From contig NZ_CP094970.1 in NCBI RefSeq assembly GCF_025790165.1, forward strand, positions 3,472,001 to 3,536,000: DNA of 64,000 bases. Reading direction: 5' to 3'. Each line of letters opens with the position of its first letter. The first letter of the stretch is position 1. The notes below the pieces were generated by a model. That model worked only from the letters and a program-made list of their open reading frames with translations. It had not been told where the DNA came from and made no database searches. Origin of the DNA: Solicola gregarius (lineage in GTDB: Bacteria > Actinomycetota > Actinomycetes > Propionibacteriales > Nocardioidaceae). The translations under genes were made by a program, and so were the position numbers. Of the stretch, positions 58,266 to 64,000 are shown one piece after another.

Positions 58266-58320
58266 ATTTGGGCCCGAACGTCCCGTTCTGAACGACGAAA
58301 CGGTGCGTTACGGACCAAAT
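58266..58320. repeat. Imperfect intergenic palindrome before poxB
   Basis: ATTTGGGCCCGAACG at the left and CGTTACGGACCAAAT at the right pair at most positions (17 of 22 with the adjoining CCGTT). It starts 10 bases after the SRPBCC stop and ends 33 bases before the poxB start. It may terminate the upstream transcript or regulate poxB. Confidence 0.55.
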
Positions 58321-58352
58321 CTCGTGGAGGGAGAGCACCTAGACTCTTCGCC

Positions 58353-60104
58353 ATGGCGAAGACGGTAGCGGAGCAGTTGGTCAAGCAGCTTCAAGATTCC
58401 GGCGTGCGACGGATCTACGGGATCGTCGGCGACAGTCTCAACCCGGTCGTCGACGCCGTACGCCGCACGGGCGGATCCGCCAAGGGCGGGATCGACTGGG
58501 TGCACACCCGACACGAGGAAGCCGCGGCTTTCGCGGCGGCGGCCGAGGCGCAGCTGACCGGCGAGCTCGCGGTCTGTGCGGGGTCGTGTGGCCCGGGCAA
58601 CCTGCACCTGATCAACGGCCTGTACGACGCGCACCGCTCCGGCGCGCCCGTGCTCGCGATCGCGTCGCACATCCCCAGCTCGCAGATCGGCATGGGCTAC
58701 TTCCAGGAGACACATCCGGAGCGGTTGTTCTTCGAGTGCTCGCACTACACCGAGCTGATCGGCCGTGCCGAACAAGCGCCACGGATCATCCAAGCCGCGA
58801 TGCAGCACGCGATCACCCAGCGCGGGGTCTCGGTCGCGGTCCTGCCGGGCGACGTCGCGCAGCTCGACGCGAACGCCGACGCGCCCGCGTTGGTCGTACC
58901 TCGCCGCGCCTCGCTGCGGCCGCATCCGGACGACGTCACCGATCTCGCGGCCGCGATCAACAGGGCACGGTCGGTGGCGGTCTTCGCCGGCGCGGGTGTC
59001 GAGGGCGCGCACGACGAGGTCATCGAGCTCGCCGGCAAGATCGGCGCGCCGATCGGGCACTCGCTGCGGGGCAAGGAGTGGATCCAGTACGACAACCCGT
59101 ACGACGTCGGCATGACGGGCCTGCTCGGGTACGGCGCGGCGCATGCCGGAATGCACGGTGCCGACCTGCTGCTCATGCTGGGCACCGACTTCCCCTACGA
59201 CCAGTTCCTGCCCGATGACGTCTCCACGGCGCAGGTCGACCGTGCACCCGAACGACTGGGCCGGCGTACGAGCCTCGACCTGGCCGTCAACGCCGACGTG
59301 TTGCCGACGATGGAGGCGTTGCTGCCGCTCGTCGACCAGAAGCAGAACCGTTCGTTCCTCGACACGATGTTGAAGAAGCACGACGACCTGATGCACAAGG
59401 TCGTCGGCGCGTACACCAAGAAGGTCGAGGACAAGACGCCGATCCACCCGGAGTACGCCGCGTCGGTGCTCGATCGCGTGGCGGCCGAGGATGCCGTGTT
59501 CACCGCAGACACCGGCATGTGCAACGTGTGGGTGGCCCGGTACCTCAACCCGAACGGGCGGCGCCGGTTCCTCAGCTCTGCGCTGCACGGGTCGATGGCG
59601 AACGCTCTCCCGCACGCCATCGGCGCGGCGACGGCGCAACCCGGACGGCAGGTGGTCTCCGTGTCCGGCGACGGCGGGCTGTCGATGCTGCTCGGCGAGC
59701 TGGTGACGCTGGCGATGTACGACCTGCCCGTCAAGGTGGTGCTGTTCAACAACTCCACGCTCGGCATGGTCAAGCTGGAGATGCTCGTCGACGGGCTGCC
59801 CGACTACGGCGTCGACGTACCTGAGACCAACTACGCCGCCGTCGCGGCCGCACTCGGCATCTGGTCGCGACGAGTCGAGCGCCCGGCCGACATCGAGGGT
59901 GCGCTCAGCGATGCGCTCGCCCACGAGGGTCCCGCGCTCGTCGACCTCGTCACCGACCCGCTGGCACTGTCGATCCCGCCGATGATCAAGGGCGAGCAGA
60001 TCTCCGGGTTCGCGCTCGCGGTCTCGAAGATGGTCATGAACGGCGGCGTCGGCGAGGCCGTCGCGATGGCGCGATCGAACATCCGCAACATCCCGCGACC
60101 GTAG
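58353..60104 (+). CDS. poxB: Thiamine-diphosphate-dependent pyruvate oxidase/dehydrogenase (PoxB-like)
   Basis: 583 residues. The TPP-activating glutamate is in HTRHEEAAAFAAAAEAQLTGELAVCAGSCGPGNLHLINGLYDAH. The central domain (VAVFAGAGVEGAH) binds FAD or is structural, and the TPP motif is GDGGLSMLLGELVTLAMYDLPVKVVLFNNSTLG. These and EFGQVQHLYCVETN-like C-terminal parts (PDYGVDVPETNYAAVAAALG) match ubiquinone-dependent pyruvate dehydrogenase. It converts pyruvate to acetate and CO2, feeding electrons to the quinone pool. The C-terminal membrane-binding helix seen in E. coli PoxB is not obvious. Confidence 0.88.
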   Translation: MAKTVAEQLVKQLQDSGVRRIYGIVGDSLNPVVDAVRRTGGSAKGGIDWVHTRHEEAAAFAAAAEAQLTGELAVCAGSCGPGNLHLINGLYDAHRSGAPVLAIASHIPSSQIGMGYFQETHPERLFFECSHYTELIGRAEQAPRIIQAAMQHAITQRGVSVAVLPGDVAQLDANADAPALVVPRRASLRPHPDDVTDLAAAINRARSVAVFAGAGVEGAHDEVIELAGKIGAPIGHSLRGKEWIQYDNPYDVGMTGLLGYGAAHAGMHGADLLLMLGTDFPYDQFLPDDVSTAQVDRAPERLGRRTSLDLAVNADVLPTMEALLPLVDQKQNRSFLDTMLKKHDDLMHKVVGAYTKKVEDKTPIHPEYAASVLDRVAAEDAVFTADTGMCNVWVARYLNPNGRRRFLSSALHGSMANALPHAIGAATAQPGRQVVSVSGDGGLSMLLGELVTLAMYDLPVKVVLFNNSTLGMVKLEMLVDGLPDYGVDVPETNYAAVAAALGIWSRRVERPADIEGALSDALAHEGPALVDLVTDPLALSIPPMIKGEQISGFALAVSKMVMNGGVGEAVAMARSNIRNIPRP

Positions 60105-60234
60105 CCCCTGCGCAAACGCGGACGCGGGTCGGCGCCGGATCCGCTACGCTCACCAGATCGCTCTTCAGATCAACTCAGAACGCACCGCCGATGGCGTCAT
60201 CGACCGCTCGTTCACGGTCGGGGACGTCCCTGGC

Positions 60235-60912
60235 GTGCTCTGGTCGCCGACGTCTCCAGCACCCGGCGCGGCACTGGTGCTCCTGGGCCACGGTGGGGGT
60301 CTGCACAAGCGCTCCGCCGGTCTGGTGTCGAGGGCTCAGGCGTTGGTCACCCGCTACGGCTTCCACGCCGCCGCTATCGACGCACCGGGCCACGGTGAGC
60401 GGCCACGCTCCACGACCGACCAGCAGTGGGTCGACTCGATGCTCGCCGCGCGGGCGGCAGGCGAGTCGCTCGCGCCGTCCATCACGGCCTACAACGGCTC
60501 GCTGGCCGAGCGGGCCGTGCCCGAATGGCAGGCGACGATCGACGCTCTCCAGACGCTCCCCGAGATCGGCACCACGAGCAGCATCGGGTATTCCGGCATG
60601 ACACTCGCAAGCGCGATCGGTATACCGCTCGTCGCGACCGACTCGCGGATCACGGCAGCGATCTTCGGTGGCGTGTTCGTGTACGACGCGATCCTCGATG
60701 CCGCGCGCAAGATCACGGTTCCCCTCGAGTTCCTGCTGCCGTGGGACGACCCCGAGATCGATCGCGACTCCGGTCTCGCCGTGTTCGACGCATTCGGGTC
60801 CGCAGAGAAGACCTTGCTCGCGTTCCCCGGCAGCCACTTCCGCGTACCGGCAGGGCGGCTCGACACGCGGTTCTTCCCACGTGAGCTGGCGTCCGACCGG
60901 CCCGAGGCATGA
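60235..60912 (+). CDS. Alpha/beta hydrolase (dienelactone-hydrolase-like), start uncertain
   Basis: 225 residues from GTG 60235. LVLLGHGGGLHKRSAGLVSRAQALV and GYSGMTLASAIGIPLVATD carry the oxyanion loop and a G-x-S-x-x nucleophile region; EKTLLAFPGSHFRVP has the base histidine. Codons before the GTG (DGVIDRSFTVGDVPG) look like the normal N-terminal strand of this family. No ATG, GTG or TTG is in that frame between the poxB stop and 60235. Either translation starts at 60235 and the N-terminus is short, or a base is missing upstream. Confidence 0.7.
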   Translation: MLWSPTSPAPGAALVLLGHGGGLHKRSAGLVSRAQALVTRYGFHAAAIDAPGHGERPRSTTDQQWVDSMLAARAAGESLAPSITAYNGSLAERAVPEWQATIDALQTLPEIGTTSSIGYSGMTLASAIGIPLVATDSRITAAIFGGVFVYDAILDAARKITVPLEFLLPWDDPEIDRDSGLAVFDAFGSAEKTLLAFPGSHFRVPAGRLDTRFFPRELASDRPEA

Positions 60913-60998
60913 ACCCGTCCGCGGCCGTACGTGCGCCCTGAGCGAACAACCCCCGGTCCCGCGTGGTTCCGTCGCCCGCCTTCGCTAGGGTCGATTGC

Positions 60999-61628
60999 GT
61001 GAACACGACGCAGAACGACTCGCACGCGAGCCCCCGTATGGCAGGTGAGGCCGCCAACCTCGGCCTCGACGACCACATCTACCAGCGCCTGCTCAAGGAG
61101 CGCATCGTCTTCCTCGGCGCCGAGGTACGTGACCAGAACGCCAACGCGATCTGTGCGCAGATGCTGCTGCTCAATGCAGAGGATCCCAAGACCGACATCC
61201 GGCTGTACATCAACTCGCCCGGCGGTTCCGTCGACTCCGGCATGGCGATCTACGACACCATGCAGTTCATCTCCAACGATGTCGTCACGGTCGGCATGGG
61301 CCTCGCCGCCTCGATGGGGCAGTTCCTGCTTGCCGCCGGCACGAAGGGCAAGCGGTACGCGCTCCCGCACGCGCGGATCATGATGCACCAGCCGTCGGGA
61401 GGCCTCGGTGGCTCGGCGTCCGACATCAAGATCCAGGCCGAGCAGAGCCTGCTGCTCAAGAAGCAGCTGAACGAGCTCCAGTCCCAGCACACCGGCCAGT
61501 CGGTCGAGCAGATCGAGACCGACTCCGACCGCGACCGCTGGTTCACCGCCGAGCAGGCGCTCGATTACGGCTTCATCGACCATGTGGTCCAGCAGGCGGG
61601 CGACGTGGCGGGAGGTGCCAACGAATGA
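60999..61628 (+). CDS. clpP1: ATP-dependent Clp protease proteolytic subunit 1
   Basis: 209 residues from GTG 60999 (ATG 61038 is internal). The triad is visible: S105 in [15 protein letters not shown]130 in ARIMMHQP, and an aspartate in the [10 protein letters not shown] region. RIVFLGAEV and [19 protein letters not shown] are standard. Actinobacterial ClpP1 and ClpP2 form a hetero-tetradecamer in the cytoplasm. It overlaps clpP2 by four bases (ATGA), ensuring balanced synthesis. Confidence 0.95.
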   Translation: MNTTQNDSHASPRMAGEAANLGLDDHIYQRLLKERIVFLGAEVRDQNANAICAQMLLLNAEDPKTDIRLYINSPGGSVDSGMAIYDTMQFISNDVVTVGMGLAASMGQFLLAAGTKGKRYALPHARIMMHQPSGGLGGSASDIKIQAEQSLLLKKQLNELQSQHTGQSVEQIETDSDRDRWFTAEQALDYGFIDHVVQQAGDVAGGANE

Positions 61629-62320
61629 CCGCCGCCGACATCCGAACCCTCGCATCCGCTTCTACCCCAGGACCAGCGATGAACGACATGCCTCTGCACC
61701 AGCAGACCGCACCGAACATGAACTACTACATCCCACAGTGGGAAGAGCGCACGTCGTACGGCTTCCGCCGGATCGACCCGTACGCCAAGCTGTTCGAGGA
61801 CCGCATCGTCTTCCTCGGCACGCCGATCAGCGACGAGGTGTCCAACGCCGTGATGGCGCAGCTGCTGTGCCTGCAGTCGATGGACCCCGACCGCGACATC
61901 CAGATCTACATCAACAGCCCGGGCGGGTCGTTCACCGCGTTGACCGCGATCTACGACACGATGCGCTACCTCAAGCCCGACATCCAGACGGTGTGCCTCG
62001 GCCAGGCGGCGTCGGCGGCGGCGATCCTGCTCGCGGCCGGCACGCCCGGCAAGCGGATGGCGCTGCCGAACAGCCGGATCCTGATCCACCAGCCCTACAC
62101 CGAGGGCACGTACGGCCAGAGCTCCGACCTCGAGATCCAGGCCAACGAGATCATCCGGATGCGCGAGCTGCTCGAGCAGATGATCGCCGACAACTCCGGC
62201 AAGCCGGTCGAGGAGGTCAGCCGCGACGTCGAGCGCGACAAGATCCTGACGGCCGAGCAGGCGGTCGAGTACGGCCTGGTCGACCAGGTGCTCGGCACGC
62301 TGAAGACGCCCGCGGTCTGA
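61625..62320 (+). CDS. clpP2: ATP-dependent Clp protease proteolytic subunit 2
   Basis: 231 residues from ATG 61625, which overlaps clpP1. The longer N-terminus ([34 protein letters not shown]) is typical of ClpP2. Catalytic S130 in [16 protein letters not shown] and H155 in SRILIHQPY are present, with the acid in [21 protein letters not shown]. ClpP2 carries the docking sites for ClpX and ClpC1 in other actinobacteria. The stop lies 178 bases before clpX. Confidence 0.95.
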   Translation: MTAADIRTLASASTPGPAMNDMPLHQQTAPNMNYYIPQWEERTSYGFRRIDPYAKLFEDRIVFLGTPISDEVSNAVMAQLLCLQSMDPDRDIQIYINSPGGSFTALTAIYDTMRYLKPDIQTVCLGQAASAAAILLAAGTPGKRMALPNSRILIHQPYTEGTYGQSSDLEIQANEIIRMRELLEQMIADNSGKPVEEVSRDVERDKILTAEQAVEYGLVDQVLGTLKTPAV

Positions 62321-62411
62321 TCGAGAAGGCGTTCAGCCCGCAGTGTCCGCGCTCTCGCGTACGCTGCGGGCAGCACCTCCAGGGCGTGTACGGGACACGC
62401 GCTAGAAACCT

Positions 62412-62439
62412 GACGTTTGACCCGGGAGCGGGTAACGTC
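62412..62439. promoter_or_regulatory. Hairpin upstream of clpX
   Basis: GACGTT-TG-ACCCG and CGGGTAACGTC surround a GGAG loop: 11 paired bases with a two-base bulge on the left. It lies 59 bases before the clpX start and may be an operator, attenuator or terminator of clpP2. The remainder of 62321-62498 shows nothing recognisable. Confidence 0.4.
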
Positions 62440-62498
62440 GAGCCAGAAGCCCCGCGCGCCACTCGTGCGCGGGAAATCGATCGGAAGGACGCGGCGAC

Positions 62499-63776
62499 GT
62501 GGCACGCATCGGTGACGGCGGAGACCTGCTGAAGTGCTCGTTCTGTGGCAAGAGCCAGAAGCAGGTCAAGAAGCTGATCGCCGGGCCCGGCGTCTACATC
62601 TGCGACGAATGCATCGACCTCTGCAACGAGATCATCGAAGAGGAGCTGTCCGAGGGCGCGGAGGCGGGCCTCGAGGAGCTGCCCAAGCCGCGCGAGATCT
62701 ATGAGTTCCTGAACGGCTACGTGATCGGTCAGGATTCCGCGAAGAAGTCGCTCTCGGTCGCCGTCTACAACCACTACAAGCGGGTGCAGGCCGGTGTCGC
62801 CGCCGGTCGTCACACCCGCGACGAAGGCGTCGAGCTGCAGAAGTCCAACATCTTGCTGATCGGCCCCACTGGCTGCGGCAAGACGTACCTCGCGCAGACG
62901 CTCGCGCGGATGCTCAACGTGCCGTTCGCCATCGCCGACGCCACCGCGCTCACCGAGGCCGGGTACGTCGGTGAGGACGTCGAGAACATCCTGCTCAAGC
63001 TCATCCAGGCCGCCGACTACGACGTCAAGAAGGCCGAGAAGGGCATCATCTACATCGACGAGGTCGACAAGATCGCCCGCAAGAGCGAGAACCCGTCGAT
63101 CACCCGCGATGTCTCCGGCGAGGGCGTGCAGCAGGCGCTGCTGAAGATCCTGGAGGGCACGACCGCGTCGGTGCCTCCGCAGGGCGGCCGCAAGCACCCG
63201 CACCAGGAGTTCATCCAGATCGACACGACGAACGTCCTGTTCATCGTCGGCGGCGCGTTCGCAGGGCTCGAGCAGCTGATCGAGCAGCGCAGCGGCAAGA
63301 TGTCGCTCGGTTTCAACGTCGACGTCGAGGAGCTCGTGAAGACCGAGCCCGCCAAGATCTTCTCCCAGGTGATGCCCGAGGACCTCCTCAAGTTCGGGCT
63401 CATCCCGGAGTTCATCGGCCGCCTCCCGGTGATCGCCACGGTCGACCAGCTCGATCAGGAGGCGCTCGTCGAGATCCTCACCGAGCCGCGCAACGCGCTC
63501 ACCAAGCAGTACGCCAAGCTGTTCGAGATCGACAACGTCGAGCTGGAGTTCACCGAGGACGCCGTCGAGGCGATGGCCGACCTCGCGCTGCTGCGCGGCA
63601 CGGGTGCACGCGGGCTGCGGGCGATCATCGAAGAGGTGCTGCTGAACGTCATGTACGACGTGCCGAGCCGCGACGACGTCGCGAAGGTCGTCGTCACCCG
63701 CGAGACCGTCGAAGACAACGTCAACCCCACGCTCGTACATCATGAGCCCGCCGAGCGTCGCGAGAAGGCGTCCTAA
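62499..63776 (+). CDS. clpX: ATP-dependent Clp protease ATP-binding subunit ClpX
   Basis: 425 residues from GTG 62499 (AAGGACG upstream). The N-terminal zinc finger has C13, C16, C35 and C38. The AAA+ core carries Walker A GPTGCGKT (122-129), pore loop [13 protein letters not shown], Walker [12 protein letters not shown], the [27 protein letters not shown] region, and sensor [16 protein letters not shown]. It unfolds tagged proteins and feeds them to ClpP1P2. Together with the two upstream genes it forms the canonical actinobacterial clp operon. Confidence 0.97.
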   Translation: MARIGDGGDLLKCSFCGKSQKQVKKLIAGPGVYICDECIDLCNEIIEEELSEGAEAGLEELPKPREIYEFLNGYVIGQDSAKKSLSVAVYNHYKRVQAGVAAGRHTRDEGVELQKSNILLIGPTGCGKTYLAQTLARMLNVPFAIADATALTEAGYVGEDVENILLKLIQAADYDVKKAEKGIIYIDEVDKIARKSENPSITRDVSGEGVQQALLKILEGTTASVPPQGGRKHPHQEFIQIDTTNVLFIVGGAFAGLEQLIEQRSGKMSLGFNVDVEELVKTEPAKIFSQVMPEDLLKFGLIPEFIGRLPVIATVDQLDQEALVEILTEPRNALTKQYAKLFEIDNVELEFTEDAVEAMADLALLRGTGARGLRAIIEEVLLNVMYDVPSRDDVAKVVVTRETVEDNVNPTLVHHEPAERREKAS

Positions 63777-63781
63777 GGGTC

Positions 63782-64000
63782 GTGCCCTACGACGTGACAC
63801 TGCTCGGCGCGACTGGCTTCGCGGGCGGGCTGACGGCGAAGTATCTCGCTGCGCATGCACCCGACGACATCCGGTGGGCGATCGCCGGCCGCAACCCGGG
63901 CGCGTTGGAGTCGTTGCAGTCCGAGCTCGCGAAGGTCGGCAGCGCGCCCGACGTCGTACCCGTCGACATCTCCGACGCGGCATCGGTACGCTCCGCGGCC
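63782..64000 (+). CDS. Saccharopine dehydrogenase-like / trans-acting enoyl reductase, N-terminal part (partial)
   Basis: The frame opens at GTG 63782, six bases after the clpX stop, and runs off the window. VTLLGATGFAGGLTAKYLAAHAPDDIRWAIAGRNPGALESL is the Rossmann motif and second strand of the saccharopine dehydrogenase NADP-binding family, in which actinobacterial trans-acting enoyl reductases fall. The substrate cannot be decided from 73 codons. The short spacing suggests cotranscription with clpX. Confidence 0.75.
   Translation, partial: MPYDVTLLGATGFAGGLTAKYLAAHAPDDIRWAIAGRNPGALESLQSELAKVGSAPDVVPVDISDAASVRSAA

Overview
The window is GC-rich throughout (about 70% by eye; not computed), with densely packed, GTG- and TTG-tolerant genes. 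The content is actinobacterial: a tRNA-Pro/tig/clpP1/clpP2/clpX locus, a mycothiol-dependent nitroreductase-type DsbA protein, an ECF sigma factor of the SigJ/ECF41 type, oligoribonuclease, EttA and GlbO. A member of the Propionibacteriales (Nocardioides/Aeromicrobium-like) is my best guess, from gene style only. I see no prophage, insertion sequence transposase, CRISPR array or rRNA. No stretch longer than 300 bases lacks a gene. The longest non-coding gap I noticed is about 240 bases (51038-51279).

Layout. 1-2516: end of glpD, a fragment of an MFS transporter, and a divergent LysR/EamA pair. 2594-5841: tRNA-His with its terminator, orn, a small membrane protein, two tandem membrane-anchored DsbA-like proteins and an SRPBCC protein. 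5851-17409: a peptide/acid utilisation locus. On the minus strand it has an alpha/beta hydrolase with a fluoroacetate-dehalogenase residue set, an M20 peptidase, a complete Opp-type ABC importer and a tartrate/D-malate-type dehydrogenase. On the plus strand it has a TetR regulator and an S9 peptidase. Three copies of one inverted-repeat operator tie these units together. 17426-20181: an ECF sigma factor divergent from a LUD/MarR-like/SnoaL operon. 20360-28439: tRNA-Arg, a frameshifted third DsbA-like gene, PrsW, a dynamin-like GTPase pair, SSB and EttA.

28439-37761: MarR/YceI, TetR with an acyl-CoA dehydrogenase-thiolase-SDR operon, then small housekeeping enzymes, paired thioesterases and a group II globin. 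37855-45302: a frameshifted membrane protein, an MscS channel preceded by a long palindrome, acetyltransferase, amidase, a 61-bp tandem repeat and aminopeptidase N. 45391-54786: glutamate-cysteine ligase family enzyme, nitroreductase, esterase, RpiB, Nei-type glycosylase, a SpoIIE-type phosphatase, MazG-like, VOC, tRNA-Gly, AraC, DUF3224 and a uridine kinase-like protein. 54951-64000: tRNA-Pro, trigger factor, a lipase/SRPBCC/pyruvate oxidase insert, ClpP1-ClpP2-ClpX and the start of a saccharopine dehydrogenase-like gene.

The most interesting non-gene signals are as follows. (i) The TAGTCA-N7-TGACTA operator occurs three times in the Opp locus. (ii) A dispersed palindromic repeat (CTCGCCGAGGTACG at both ends) occurs three times, and other large intergenic palindromes include one that exactly fills the gap between two stop codons. 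(iii) A 168-bp palindrome provides the first codons of the MscS gene. (iv) A 93-bp in-frame insertion sits inside an acyl-CoA dehydrogenase, flanked by CGGC. (v) CGTAC is used strikingly often, and GTA valine codons are used mostly before C.
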